A DNA stretch of 64,000 nt, from assembly GCF_021545785.1 (NCBI RefSeq), contig NZ_CP079801.1, forward strand, positions 3,096,001 through 3,160,000. Reading direction: 5' to 3'. This stretch comes from Halopseudomonas maritima. GTDB lineage: Bacteria; Pseudomonadota; Gammaproteobacteria; Pseudomonadales; Pseudomonadaceae. Under the pieces are notes generated by a model. It saw nothing but the letters and a program-made list of their open reading frames with translations. It had not been told where the DNA came from and did not search any database. A program made the translations under genes and the position numbers. Every line of letters begins with the position of its first letter. Position 1 is the stretch's first letter. Of this stretch, positions 17,030-25,944 are shown one piece after another.

Positions 17030-17664
17030 GGGACCTCCTTGGCGTTGATGGCGCGCAGACAAAAGCGAATGATGGCCAGAGTGACGGCCTCAAGGGTCTC
17101 GCTGGGCAGGCCGCTTTCGCGGTCAGCGCGGGCCTGCGGTGACAGTGGGCCGACCAGCGACTCGGCAATGGCGCCAACCACACAGGCGGCGGTCAGCGGG
17201 ATGTTTTCGACGGCAAAGCTGCCGTCGGCATTGCCCTCAACCAGTAGTGCGCTGTACAGCGTGGCATAGGCTTGACGGTAGTAAAGCCGCTGGGTTTCGA
17301 CCTCTTCCTCGGCGGGTTCGGCGATCAGCGCGTAGGCCAGCTGGCGGCTGTGCCAGGCGCGCGCGGCAAACTGCGTAAGACCGCTCTTGAGGCGGTCTAC
17401 TGCGCGGCCGGGGCCCTGAAACTCGCGCTTGAGGGTTTCCAGCTCAATGCGGGTGGCCTTGACGAAGACATCGGCGGCTAGCGCGCCCTTGCCCGGGAAA
17501 TGCCGGTAAAGGCTACCGGTGGCAACGCCGGCAGCGCGCGCCAGGCCGCTCATGGTCAGGTTGCTGAAGCCGTTATCGGCAACCTGTTGCAAGGCGCAGT
17601 CGAGAATGTGTTCACGCAGCGCCTGGTCGCGCTCGATGCGCTGGGCGGTGGTGCGGTAGGCCAT
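17026..17664 (-). CDS. TetR/AcrR family transcriptional regulator
   Basis: A 212-residue repressor-type protein. The N-terminal helix-turn-helix lies at about residues 30-60 (GFSNLTMSGLARAAGVATGSLYRHFPGKGAL), followed by an all-helical ligand-binding domain. It sits directly upstream of the AidB-like gene with a 4-base overlap, so it very likely controls its own operon. The ligand is unknown. Confidence 0.93.
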   Translation of the reverse strand: MAYRTTAQRIERDQALREHILDCALQQVADNGFSNLTMSGLARAAGVATGSLYRHFPGKGALAADVFVKATRIELETLKREFQGPGRAVDRLKSGLTQFAARAWHSRQLAYALIAEPAEEEVETQRLYYRQAYATLYSALLVEGNADGSFAVENIPLTAACVVGAIAESLVGPLSPQARADRESGLPSETLEAVTLAIIRFCLRAINAKEVP

Positions 17665-17792
17665 GCGCTGTATCCTGTATTGTTCTTGTGGATCTGCTGC
17701 GCGGCCGATGGGGGCGTGCAGCAGATCTTTAGTGAATCAGGATTCAGACTTTGGGGCAGCGGGGATAATAGCCAGAAAAGCGGCTGAATTGG

Positions 17793-17993
17793 TCAGTGTT
17801 CGACCACCATGATCAGGACTTCCTTGATCACAAAGGCCAGCACGCCAAGGCCAAGGGCAAAAAACAGCACCGCGGTGCCCCAGCGCCCGGCCTGAGATTT
17901 TTTTGCCAGGTCCCAGACGATAAAGCCCATAAAGGCAACGAGGCCAAAAATCATCAGGGGCATGGCGATGGCTTCGAACTGATCGTAAGTCAC
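17793..17993 (-). CDS. DUF2788 small membrane protein
   Basis: A 66-residue protein with two membrane helices (MPLMIFGLVAFMGFIVWDLA and AVLFFALGLGVLAFVIKEVL) separated by KKSQAGRWGT. This organisation matches DUF2788, a short pseudomonad/gammaproteobacterial family of unknown function. The start at 17993 gives a soluble N-terminus of 10 residues. No operon partner is apparent: Lrp lies upstream on the same strand and TetR downstream, both at some distance. Confidence 0.8.
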   Translation of the reverse strand: MTYDQFEAIAMPLMIFGLVAFMGFIVWDLAKKSQAGRWGTAVLFFALGLGVLAFVIKEVLIMVVEH

Positions 17994-18074
17994 AGGCGAC
18001 TCCGGTTAGAAAGAGGGGGCGACAGTATAACGGCTCTGCTGTCTGGCCGGGCACTGTCTGAGCCGCCCAATGTC

Positions 18075-18563
18075 TTACCGCGAGCCGAGGTGCTTGAGCG
18101 GGAGTTCGGTACTGCCGATGATCTGGTTGAGTACAAAACTGGAGCGTACGCTGGAAACGCCCTCGATGCGCGTCAGGGTACCAAGCAGCAGTTGCTGATA
18201 GTGCTCCATATCGGGGACGACCACTCGCAGGTGGTAGTCGGCGTCCATGCCGGTGACCAGGCAGCAATCAAGCACCTCCGGGCACTGCCCAATGACCTTC
18301 TCGAAACCGGCAAAGCGTTCAGGGGTATGGCGGTCCATGCCGATCATCACAAAGGCGGTTAGCTTTAGCCCCAACTTGGCTGGATCGAGCAGGGCGACCT
18401 GTCGCCTGATTAGTCCACTTTCTTCCAGCTGCTTGACCCGTCGCGAGCAGGGCGAAGGAGACAGGCCGATGCGCTCAGCCAGCTCCTGATTGCTGATGCG
18501 GGCGTCATGTTGCAGGGCTGCGAGGATCTTCAGGTCGTAGCGATCGAGGTGAAGAGTGTCCAT
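18075..18563 (-). CDS. Lrp/AsnC family transcriptional regulator
   Basis: A 162-residue regulator with an N-terminal winged helix-turn-helix (LKILAALQHDARISNQELAERIGLSPSPCSRRVKQLEE) and a C-terminal RAM domain (about residues 65-150), which binds amino acids in this family. The target genes cannot be told; the nearest divergent feature is the candidate sRNA at 18.6-18.87 kb. The start at 18563 (MDTLHLDRYDLKIL) matches the usual family start. Confidence 0.94.
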   Translation of the reverse strand: MDTLHLDRYDLKILAALQHDARISNQELAERIGLSPSPCSRRVKQLEESGLIRRQVALLDPAKLGLKLTAFVMIGMDRHTPERFAGFEKVIGQCPEVLDCCLVTGMDADYHLRVVVPDMEHYQQLLLGTLTRIEGVSSVRSSFVLNQIIGSTELPLKHLGSR

Positions 18564-18604
18564 TATTTTTCCTGATTGCTGGAGTTTGTTATTTTTTAGT
18601 TATT

Positions 18605-18867
18605 TATTGCGCACATGGCAAGCATTTGTGCAAAAAGAGGGAATTAATGGCGGGCGGGTCGCGATACCATGTTCAACAGATTCAGCCAGAGCCGGTCGTC
18701 CAGATCGCTACGTCCACAAGGCGAAGCGGAGCCACAGCATCCAGAAGGTGTGAGGCAAGCCGGTTACCCAGCCCACAAGGCAAGGGAGTAAGGAACCACC
18801 CCAAGAGGATGGCACAGGACGTATAAAAGGCGAGCTGCCCCGCAGGCAGCTCGCCTTTTTGTTTTTT
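18605..18867 (+). ncRNA. Candidate small RNA ending in an intrinsic terminator
   Basis: The 303-base gap between the Lrp gene and fieF has no convincing protein gene on the + strand. It nevertheless ends in a very strong + strand terminator (18825-18867) that no + strand coding region needs. The stretch also has several GGA triplets in single-strand-looking context (18640, 18785-18820), as in CsrA/RsmA-binding RNAs, though they are not clearly in hairpin loops. A 66-codon frame opening at 18626 is Arg/Ser rich with no good ribosome site. The 5' end is a guess; I could not match the sequence to a named Pseudomonas sRNA. Confidence 0.45.
18825..18867 (+). terminator. Strong intrinsic terminator, + strand
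   Basis: A 15-bp stem AAAAGGCGAGCTGCC / GGCAGCTCGCCTTTT with loop CCGCA, followed by TGTTTTTTT on the + strand. On the minus strand it may also stop fieF transcription, but there the downstream tract is short (TTTTATAC). Confidence 0.9.
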
Positions 18868-19748
18868 TAGGCCGGGTCCTTGTGGACCAGCACGTCAGCT
18901 TGCGGAAAGCGTGTGCTGATGGCCAGGCGAACCTGCTCGCCGCGTTCATGAGCTTGCGCCAGGGTGAGTGACGCCGGTAGCTCCAGATGCAGCTGCATGA
19001 ACCAGTGCTGGCCGGACTGACGAGTGCGCAGGTCGTGCACGCCCACTACGTCCGGGACGTTGCGCGCCAGCGCAAGTGCTTCGTTGCGGACCTCGTCCGG
19101 CAGCTCGTGGTCCATCAGAATCTGAACGGCGTGGATGCCGATGCGCACAGCACCATAGCCGATGAAGAGCGCTACACCAGCCCCGAACAGGGCGTCGGCG
19201 TGCTGTATACCCAGTTGAGCCAGCAGTAGGGCTGCGATGATGCTCAGGTTAAGCAGCAGATCGGAGCGGTAGTGCAGGGCGTCAGCGCCAACGGCGGTGG
19301 ACTGGGTGTGTCTGATGACGTGGTGTTGCACCGCCAGCAGCCCCAGGGTGGCAGCTATCGAAAACAGCATTACCGCGATGCCGGACCACGGGTCGTCGAC
19401 CGCGGTGGGGTGCAGCAAACGGTCAATCCCCTGCAGCAACACCAACAAGGCCGAGCCTGTGATGAAAGCGGATTGGGCAAGACCTGCCAGCGCCTCGGCC
19501 TTGCCATGACCAAAGCGGTGCTCGCGGTCAGCGGGTTTCAGGGCATAGGCCACAGCGACCAGGTTGATCAGCGAGGCCGCACCGTCCATCAGCGAGTCGA
19601 TCAGACCGGCCAGCAGGCTGACTGAGCCGGTCTGCAGCCAGGCTAGCGTTTTTAGGCCGATCAACAGCAGCGCGACCGCCACCGAGGCGCGTGTTGCCAA
19701 ACGCAGCAGACGTGCGCGTTCCTCGCTACTGACGGTCGGCTTGCTCAC
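18867..19748 (-). CDS. fieF: Cation diffusion facilitator (FieF/YiiP type)
   Basis: Inner-membrane proton-coupled exporter of divalent metals (Fe/Zn/Cd in E. coli). The 293-residue protein has six membrane helices and a C-terminal cytoplasmic domain. The transport-site ligands are Asp51 and Asp55 (GLIDSLMDGAAS) with His159 and Asp163 (LHYRSDLLLNL), matching D45/D49/H153/D157 of YiiP. The histidine-rich loop of Zn-specific CDFs is absent. Its start overlaps the end of the upstream lipoprotein gene. Confidence 0.93.
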   Translation of the reverse strand: MSKPTVSSEERARLLRLATRASVAVALLLIGLKTLAWLQTGSVSLLAGLIDSLMDGAASLINLVAVAYALKPADREHRFGHGKAEALAGLAQSAFITGSALLVLLQGIDRLLHPTAVDDPWSGIAVMLFSIAATLGLLAVQHHVIRHTQSTAVGADALHYRSDLLLNLSIIAALLLAQLGIQHADALFGAGVALFIGYGAVRIGIHAVQILMDHELPDEVRNEALALARNVPDVVGVHDLRTRQSGQHWFMQLHLELPASLTLAQAHERGEQVRLAISTRFPQADVLVHKDPA

Positions 19749-20152
19749 GCGCGCGGGGGTTGGCCCAGCAGGGCAAGCTCTTGCGGACCAGGCTCGATCT
19801 GGCGGGCATTGTCCAGCGGCAGGCTCAGACCCAGCTCCTGCTGCAGAATGCCTTGCAGCGCCTGACGGTCAACCTGGCGATCGGCGTCAACAGCCGGTTG
19901 CAGCTTTTCCGGCGCCACGCTGTAGCGGCCGTTGGGCAGGTAAATGGCACCAGTGGCAAAGTCTACGCCAAAGGCAACCAAGCCGGGGATGATGTAGAAC
20001 AGCAGGCCAATGCCGTTGAGGATGGCCACGCCGGGGTCGATCTGGCCGCTGATCTGGCCGCGCCGTTCGGGGTAGAAAAGCGAGCCGCAGGCGCTCAGTT
20101 GCGTCAGCAGCGTACCGGCCAGAACGAGGGAAACAACGGGTTTCAAGCGCAT
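19745..20152 (-). CDS. Lipoprotein of unknown function
   Basis: A 135-residue product with a lipoprotein signal peptide and lipobox LSAC (MRLKPVVSLVLAGTLLTQLSAC, Cys22). After the lipid anchor it has a hydrophobic segment (IGLLFYIIPGLVAFGVDFATGAIYL) followed by a hydrophilic C-terminus with LPNGRYSVAPEKL. This layout resembles YceK/YidQ-like lipoproteins, but I cannot assign it firmly. It overlaps the fieF start by 4 bases. Confidence 0.8.
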   Translation of the reverse strand: MRLKPVVSLVLAGTLLTQLSACGSLFYPERRGQISGQIDPGVAILNGIGLLFYIIPGLVAFGVDFATGAIYLPNGRYSVAPEKLQPAVDADRQVDRQALQGILQQELGLSLPLDNARQIEPGPQELALLGQPPRA

Positions 20153-20207
20153 GGTCTACCTTTCGTAGGAGCGAATGTCTGCTGGCAAGAATAGCGCGGC
20201 CCGGCGG

Positions 20208-20235
20208 ATGACGGAAAGCCTGCCACCGCTATAAT
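20208..20235 (+). promoter_or_regulatory. Candidate sigma-70 promoter of hrpB
   Basis: ATGACG at 20208-20213, a 16-base spacer, and a perfect TATAAT at 20230-20235, 29 bases upstream of the hrpB start. The -35 is one base off TTGACG. Confidence 0.5.
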
Positions 20236-20264
20236 GCCGGCTCATTTTCTGCTGTTGCCAAACC

Positions 20265-22802
20265 ATGTCCGAACTTCCTGTCCTCCAGATACTACCTGAC
20301 TTGCAACAGGCGCTTGCGCAGCATGATGCGGTGGTGCTGCAGGCGCCACCGGGTGCCGGTAAAACCACCCAGGTGCCTTTGGCATTGCTGCAATGTGACT
20401 GGCTGGCCGGGCAAAAAATCGTCCTGCTGGAGCCGCGCCGCCTGGCCGCCAGAGCCGCCGCTGAACGGCTTGCAGAGTTGCTGGGTGAGCCGGTTGGCCA
20501 GACCGTTGGCTATCGCATCCGGCTGGAGAGTCGTGTCAGCGCCGCGACTCGCATCGAAGTGGTTACCGAAGGGATCTTGCAGCGCATGTTGCAGGATGAT
20601 CCGGAACTGCCTGGTGTTGGCGTGGTGATCTTCGATGAATTTCACGAGCGTAGCCTGGATGCTGACCTGGGGTTGGCGCTGTGCGTGCAAACCCAGCAAT
20701 ACCTGCGCGACGACCCGCCGCTGAAGCTGTTGGTGATGTCGGCAACGCTGGATGCCCAGGGGGTTAGCAGCTTGCTGGATGACGCGCCGATCATTACCAG
20801 TGAAGGGCGCCAGTACCCGGTGGATATTCGCTATGACGCACCGGCCACCTTGGGTCGGTCCAACGACGCTGAAGTTGTGCGAACCGTGCTGCGTGCAGTG
20901 CACGAAGAGTCGGGTAGCGTGCTGGTGTTTCTGCCGGGCATGGCGGAGATTCGGCGGGTGCTGGCGCGGTTGGAGGAGGCGTTGGGCGATCAGCCGAACG
21001 TGCTGCTCACGCCGTTGTATGGCGACCTGGATTTGGCCGCCCAGCGCCGTGCGATTGCGCCAGCGCCCGAGGGTAAGCGCAAGATCGTGCTTGCCACGGC
21101 GATTGCCGAGACCAGTTTGACCATCGAAGGCATTCGTGTGGTGGTGGACGCGGGGCTGTCGCGTGAGGCGGCCTTTGATCCGTTGTCCGGCATGAGCGCG
21201 CTGCAGACCCGCCGGGTTTCCCGCGCAGCGGCGGAGCAGCGTGCCGGCCGTGCCGGACGACTGGAGCCTGGCGTGTGCTATCGCCTCTGGTCTGCCCAGC
21301 AGCATGAGCAACTGGCCGCCCAGCGTGAGGCGGAGATACTGCAGGCTGACCTTGCGCCGCTGGCCTTGCAGCTGGCCCAGTGGGGCGTGCAGCAACCCGA
21401 TGAACTCGTCTGGTTGGACCCGCCCCCTTCAGCTGCGCTGGCGCAGGGGTGCGAACTGCTGGAGGGCTTGGGTGCCTTGGTGCGCGATGGCGCCAACTGG
21501 CAGCTGACAGAGCATGGTCGCGTGCTGGCTGGTTTGCCTATGCACCCCCGGCTGGCGCACATGCTGGCTGAAGGGCAGCGCCTTGGTCTGGGCGAGCTGG
21601 CCGCGCGCATTGCCGCGGTGGTGGATGAGCGGGACCTGCTGCGCCGCGCCGACAACGCTGATCTCAGCCGCCGCCTTGGCCTGTTTGACGACCCGCGCGG
21701 CGCGGATGTAGATCGCGGCGCGTTGCAGCGGGCCAAGCGATTGGTGGAGCAATGGAAACGTTTGCTGAGCCGACTGCCGTGTACCGACCCGGTGAGCGAC
21801 CCGCAGAGTGACGACTGGCATGGTGTGCTGCTGGCGCTGGCCTACCCCGACCGTATTGCCCAGCGCCGCAGCGCTGCGGGTTCAGACTACCGCCTGGCCA
21901 ATGGTCGCTCCGCCGGGTTTGCCGATGTCGACCGCCTGCAGCAAAGCGAGTGGCTGGCGATTGCTGCACTAGGCGGGCAGGGTGGGCAACGTCAGGCGCG
22001 CATCTTTATGGCCGCCGAGCTGAACGTCGAGCGTCTGCTGACGGTGGAGCCGGGCATGCTACAGGTACGCGATACGCTTGAATGGGACAGTCGCACCGAA
22101 ACCCTGATGGCCGAGCGGCAGGAGCGCATCGGTGAGCTGGTCTGGTGCCGCAAGGCGCTGCCCAATGTGGCGCCGGAGCAGCGTCAGCGTGCGCTCTGTG
22201 ATGTGGTGCGGCGTCAGGGCATCAACCTGCTGCCATGGAAGCCGGAGCAGCGCCAATGGCAGGCGCGCGTTATGCTGCTGCGCGAGCTGGATCTGGCGCA
22301 AGGTGCTGACAGCCGCTGGCCGGACCTGTCGGACGAGGTCTTGCTCGCCAGCCTGGAAGACTGGCTGGCGCCATATCTGGATAAGGTCAATCGACTGGCT
22401 CACTTCGCCAATCTTCAGCTGGGCAACATCCTCGCCGGATTGCTGCCTTGGCCGCTGCCCAAGGAGCTGGACGAACAGGCGCCGACCCACTGGACGGTGC
22501 CGACCGGCTCGCGGATTCGCATCGACTACAGCGAGACACCACCGGTGCTCGCGGTACGCCTGCAGGAGATGTTTGGCAGCGCTGATACGCCACGCATCGC
22601 CGGAGGGCGACAGGCGCTCAAGCTGCATCTGTTGTCACCGGCGCAGCGCCCGGTGCAGGTTACCCAAGACCTCGCCGGCTTCTGGCAGGGCAGTTATGCC
22701 GAGGTAAAGAAGGACATGAAGGGCCGCTATCCCAAACACTACTGGCCGGATGACCCGCTGCAGGCTGAGCCCACCCGCCGTGCAAAGCCGCGCGGCACCT
22801 GA
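20265..22802 (+). CDS. hrpB: ATP-dependent RNA helicase HrpB
   Basis: DEAH-box helicase of 845 residues, the usual HrpB size. Walker A is APPGAGKTTQVPLALL near residue 30. The DEAH motif reads DEFH in VVIFDEFHERSLDADLGLAL, motif III is VMSATLD, and motif VI is QRAGRAGRLEPGVCYRLW. The HrpB-specific C-terminal domain (HrpB_C) includes PLPKELDEQAPTHWTVPTG and GRYPKHYWPDDP. HrpB's cellular role is not settled. Confidence 0.96.
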   Translation: MSELPVLQILPDLQQALAQHDAVVLQAPPGAGKTTQVPLALLQCDWLAGQKIVLLEPRRLAARAAAERLAELLGEPVGQTVGYRIRLESRVSAATRIEVVTEGILQRMLQDDPELPGVGVVIFDEFHERSLDADLGLALCVQTQQYLRDDPPLKLLVMSATLDAQGVSSLLDDAPIITSEGRQYPVDIRYDAPATLGRSNDAEVVRTVLRAVHEESGSVLVFLPGMAEIRRVLARLEEALGDQPNVLLTPLYGDLDLAAQRRAIAPAPEGKRKIVLATAIAETSLTIEGIRVVVDAGLSREAAFDPLSGMSALQTRRVSRAAAEQRAGRAGRLEPGVCYRLWSAQQHEQLAAQREAEILQADLAPLALQLAQWGVQQPDELVWLDPPPSAALAQGCELLEGLGALVRDGANWQLTEHGRVLAGLPMHPRLAHMLAEGQRLGLGELAARIAAVVDERDLLRRADNADLSRRLGLFDDPRGADVDRGALQRAKRLVEQWKRLLSRLPCTDPVSDPQSDDWHGVLLALAYPDRIAQRRSAAGSDYRLANGRSAGFADVDRLQQSEWLAIAALGGQGGQRQARIFMAAELNVERLLTVEPGMLQVRDTLEWDSRTETLMAERQERIGELVWCRKALPNVAPEQRQRALCDVVRRQGINLLPWKPEQRQWQARVMLLRELDLAQGADSRWPDLSDEVLLASLEDWLAPYLDKVNRLAHFANLQLGNILAGLLPWPLPKELDEQAPTHWTVPTGSRIRIDYSETPPVLAVRLQEMFGSADTPRIAGGRQALKLHLLSPAQRPVQVTQDLAGFWQGSYAEVKKDMKGRYPKHYWPDDPLQAEPTRRAKPRGT

Positions 22803-22870
22803 AATTGATCAGTGCTTCCTTAGATTGGTACATCCCTTACAATGCGCCCCTTTGATCAGCGGAGACTCCG

Positions 22871-23890
22871 ATGGACAACACCAGCCAGATTCTTGAGCGC
22901 AGTGCCGAGCTGTTCAGTGGTCAGCGCCTGCTGTTGGTCAATCCGGCGGCCGATGGGCTGACGCGCAGCCTGTCGGCTGACTGGACGCTGTGGAGCTGGG
23001 ATTACGCCGCCGCTCGCGGTCTGGCCGCTGGGCTGCCGGAAGATCGATTGGTGTTCTCGCATCTGTGCCCGCCAGTAACTGATCTGGACGCGGCGATTTT
23101 GGTCATGCCCAAGGCGATCGAGCGCGCTGAATATGCGCTGGCGCAGATGTTGCCGCTGCTGGCGCAGGGCAAGACGGTCTATCTGGTAGGCGAGAAAAAG
23201 GGCGGCATCACCCGTGCCGAGAAGCTGCTGGGCCGCTACGGCGCGCAGCCTCAAAAGCTTGACTCGGCGCGCCATTGTCAGCTCTGGCGGGTGGTGGTCG
23301 ATCAGCCGGTTGCGCCGTTCGTGCTGGAAGACTGGCTGCAGCAGTATGAATTGACGGTCGATGACCAAGCCCTGCACCTGGTCAGCCTGCCCGGGGTGTT
23401 CAGTCATGGTCGCCTGGACGAAGGCAGTGAGCTGCTGTTGGCCGAGCACCGAGCGCTGCCTGAGGGGCGTGTGCTGGACTTTGGCTGCGGCTCCGGTGTG
23501 CTGTCGGTGGCGATGGCGCGGCGCAATCCGGGCTGCCGGTTCGAGCTGGTGGATATCGATGCGCTGGCAATCTACTGTGCCGGGCAGACGCTGGCGCTCA
23601 ACGGCATTGAGGCCGAGGTGTATGCCTCGGATGGGCTGAGTGATGTGCATGGGCGCTTTGTGGCCGTGATCAGCAATCCGCCGTTCCATACTGGTATCCG
23701 CCAGGACACCAGCATTGCCGAGCGCTTTTTCAATCAGGTGACGCGCAATCTGCTGCCGCGCGGCGAGTTGCGTATCGTGGCTAATGGCTTTCTACGCTAT
23801 CCGCCGTTGATCGAGGAGCATATTGGCCCTTGCCATGTGCTGCGCGAAAACAACCGCTTCAAGGTCTATTCGGCGGTCGCTCCGGGTTGA
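22871..23890 (+). CDS. rsmC: 16S rRNA (guanine-1207-N2)-methyltransferase
   Basis: SAM-dependent methyltransferase of 339 residues with the RsmC two-domain layout: a degenerate N-terminal methyltransferase-like domain and an active C-terminal domain. Motif I is VLDFGCGSGVLSVAMA near residue 200, and the catalytic NPPF motif is ISNPPFHTGIRQD near residue 268. The ATG at 22871 is preceded by GGAG. It lies 68 bases after hrpB, with its own -10-like TACAAT at 22838-22843. Confidence 0.95.
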   Translation: MDNTSQILERSAELFSGQRLLLVNPAADGLTRSLSADWTLWSWDYAAARGLAAGLPEDRLVFSHLCPPVTDLDAAILVMPKAIERAEYALAQMLPLLAQGKTVYLVGEKKGGITRAEKLLGRYGAQPQKLDSARHCQLWRVVVDQPVAPFVLEDWLQQYELTVDDQALHLVSLPGVFSHGRLDEGSELLLAEHRALPEGRVLDFGCGSGVLSVAMARRNPGCRFELVDIDALAIYCAGQTLALNGIEAEVYASDGLSDVHGRFVAVISNPPFHTGIRQDTSIAERFFNQVTRNLLPRGELRIVANGFLRYPPLIEEHIGPCHVLRENNRFKVYSAVAPG

Positions 23891-23924
23891 TTGCGCTGCG
23901 ACCTGTCGCTATAGTTGCGGCCGT

Positions 23925-24115
23925 CTTAGGGGAGTAGCCTCCTTGCAAGCGCCTGCTTGCACCGGCAAACGTCAACATAATTGATCCGCAGATCATGGCG
24001 TTTGCGACCCTCCACCGCCCTGTGCGGTATCGGGTTTGACGAGACCTATGACATACACGTACCAGCCGAGGGCGGGGGTGCGCGTGTGTCATTGGTAACT
24101 CAACCCGCCCTCTGT
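23925..24115 (+). promoter_or_regulatory. Manganese riboswitch (yybP-ykoY) and expression platform
   Basis: The conserved yybP-ykoY elements are present in order: GGGGAGTAGCC at 23929-23939, the hairpin arm GCAAACG (23965-23971) followed by TCAACATA, its partner CGTTTGC (23999-24005), and GACGAGACC at about 24039-24047. A second structure, GAGGGCGGG (24068-24076) with CCCGCCCTC (24104-24112), follows and ends 13 bases before the GTG start. It has no T run, so control is probably translational. This RNA class binds Mn2+ and turns on export genes such as the UPF0016 gene directly downstream. Confidence 0.92.
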
Positions 24116-24125
24116 TGGAAAATCC

Positions 24126-24698
24126 GTGGACGCTTTTTTCGTTTCAACCGGGATTGTCACGCTGGCAGAGATCGGCGACAAAACCCAACTGCTGGCGTTG
24201 ATGCTGGCCGCACGTTTTCGCCGCCCCTGGCCCATTATCTGGGGCATTCTCGTTGCAACCATCGTCAATCACGCGCTGGCTGGTGCGTTGGGTCAGCTGT
24301 TGGCCGAGTATCTGACGGACGCTTGGCAACATGCCGTTTTGGCAGTGTCGTTCTTGGTGGTGGCTGCCTGGGCGCTTATTCCGGACAAGCTGAGCGCCGA
24401 TGAGGCACCGCAGAGCAGTCGCTATGGCGCCTTTCTGGTCAGTTTGGTAGCGTTTTTTCTGGCGGAGATGGGGGACAAAACCCAGGTCGCAACCGTGGTG
24501 CTGGCGGCGCAGTTTGACGCCTATTTGTGGGTGGTAATGGGCACCACCCTGGGCATGTTGATAGCCAACGTGCCGGTGGTTGTGCTCGGCCAGGTGGCGG
24601 CTCAGCGGCTGCCGCTTGCGATGATCCGGCGTGTCACCGCGATGGCCTTTCTGGCGCTCGGGCTCTACTCGGCCTGGCAGTTGCTGCAGCTTCAGTAG
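24126..24698 (+). CDS. UPF0016/GDT1 family manganese exporter
   Basis: A 190-residue membrane protein of the UPF0016 (GDT1/TMEM165, MneA) family. The two signature repeats ExGDKT are present as EIGDKT at residues 15-20 and EMGDKT at 114-119, each starting a three-helix half, so the protein is a complete internal duplication with six helices. Bacterial MneA members export Mn2+. The start codon is GTG at 24126 with a weak ribosome site, fitting control by the Mn riboswitch immediately upstream. Confidence 0.93.
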   Translation: MDAFFVSTGIVTLAEIGDKTQLLALMLAARFRRPWPIIWGILVATIVNHALAGALGQLLAEYLTDAWQHAVLAVSFLVVAAWALIPDKLSADEAPQSSRYGAFLVSLVAFFLAEMGDKTQVATVVLAAQFDAYLWVVMGTTLGMLIANVPVVVLGQVAAQRLPLAMIRRVTAMAFLALGLYSAWQLLQLQ

Positions 24699-24700
24699 CG

Positions 24701-25645
24701 TTAGCTGTTGGTAATGCTGCGATTGCGACCCTGCTCTTTGGCTTGATACAGGCGGCGATCCACTGCGTCTAGGAAGTCGCGTGGATCGTCCTGCTGGCTG
24801 GGCACGGCCGTACCTATGCCCATACTGATGGTGAGAATCTGACTGACTGGTGAGGTGGCGTGGACAATCTGCTCCTTGAACAGCAGCGCCCGGCATCGTT
24901 CAGCGACCCGCTCAGCCGCCTTGGCATCAGTCTCCGGCAGCACCAGAATAAATTCCTCGCCGCCGTAGCGGGCAAAGAAGTCCCGCGAGCGCGCGGCTGC
25001 GCCGCTGAGCACTTTGGCAACCCGCTTGAGGCAGTCGTCGCCGGCGATGTGCCCGTAGTGATCGTTGTATTGCTTGAAGTAATCGATATCGAGCAGGATC
25101 AGCGACAGGGGCTGACCAGTGCGCCGGGAGTTGGTCCACTCCAGCTGCAGGATCGAGTCGAACATGCGTCGGTTGGCGACGCCGGTCAGGCCGTCCTTGA
25201 AAGACAGTTCTTCCAGCTCTCGCTGCAGGGACTTGAGTTTTTCCTCGGTCTTCTTGCGTTCGCTGATGTCGAACATGAAACCGATGAGTGCCTCTACCTC
25301 GCCGTTCTCGTCCCGTGCTACATGTACCACGTCGCGTATCCAGACGTAATCTCCGTCGGCGGTCAGCGCCCGGTAGTCTGCTTCATGGTCCGTACCGGAC
25401 TGTGACTGGGAAACGCAAAAGTTGACCACCCACTCCCGATCCTCCGGGTGCATCCGGGTGGCCCAGTCATCCACGCTTAGCCAGCTGTCCTGTCGCCAGC
25501 CCAGCAACTGCTCGATCTGCGGGCCAATGTACGTGAAGGCCATGGTCTTCCAGTCGATCTTCCACGGAATGGCCTTGGTCGATTCCAGCAGTGTTTTATA
25601 CACCGCACTGTCTTGGGCAATTTCGATCGCGATGTTGTTCATCAT
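24701..25645 (-). CDS. PAS-GGDEF diguanylate cyclase
   Basis: A 314-residue cytoplasmic protein. A PAS/PAC sensor domain (about residues 30-135, ending GFMFDISERKKTEEKL) is joined by a short coiled helix to a GGDEF domain (about 150-310). The active site is intact as GGEEF at residues 228-232, and the inhibitory I-site RxxD is RSRD at 219-222, so c-di-GMP synthesis with product inhibition is expected. The start could be either of two tandem ATGs (25645 or 25642). The PAS ligand is unknown. Confidence 0.93.
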   Translation of the reverse strand: MMNNIAIEIAQDSAVYKTLLESTKAIPWKIDWKTMAFTYIGPQIEQLLGWRQDSWLSVDDWATRMHPEDREWVVNFCVSQSQSGTDHEADYRALTADGDYVWIRDVVHVARDENGEVEALIGFMFDISERKKTEEKLKSLQRELEELSFKDGLTGVANRRMFDSILQLEWTNSRRTGQPLSLILLDIDYFKQYNDHYGHIAGDDCLKRVAKVLSGAAARSRDFFARYGGEEFILVLPETDAKAAERVAERCRALLFKEQIVHATSPVSQILTISMGIGTAVPSQQDDPRDFLDAVDRRLYQAKEQGRNRSITNS

Positions 25646-25725
25646 GGCGTCTCTTCTGGGCAAGGTTGGCAGTCAGTTACTGATACCAGTTAGCAGGTGT
25701 CATGCCAAGTGGCCATGGCGCTCGG

Positions 25726-25944
25726 TCACGTTGGCGGTTGTGTGCCCGCAAGGCTGCGCTGCGCCCGCTGATACAGCGCCATCAGCTGGTCCGGCAGGGT
25801 CTGGCCAACCCGCGCGCCCACCGGGTTCTCGCGTAGTGACAGGTCAATAAAGAACGGGTTGATATTGCGCAGTTGGTCAATCTTGTCCTGCGCTCCCGCG
25901 AGAATCGCGTGGGCGTTGCTAAGCGTGTTGTCGATGGTCGACAT
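25726..25944 (-). CDS. Small hypothetical protein (72 aa)
   Basis: A 72-residue product (MSTIDNTLSNAHAILAGAQD...) with no signal peptide or membrane helix. The central segment IDQLRNINPFFIDLSLRENPVGARV is distinctive, but I do not recognise the family. A good ribosome site (GGAAGG) lies 8 bases before this ATG, which is why I prefer 25944 to the in-frame ATG at 25950. Confidence 0.6.
   Translation of the reverse strand: MSTIDNTLSNAHAILAGAQDKIDQLRNINPFFIDLSLRENPVGARVGQTLPDQLMALYQRAQRSLAGTQPPT

Noticed and set aside
18626..18826. 66-codon plus-strand frame in the Lrp-fieF gap
   Set aside because: Composition is Arg/Ser rich, no ribosome site; the region fits an sRNA better, although a dual-function RNA cannot be excluded.
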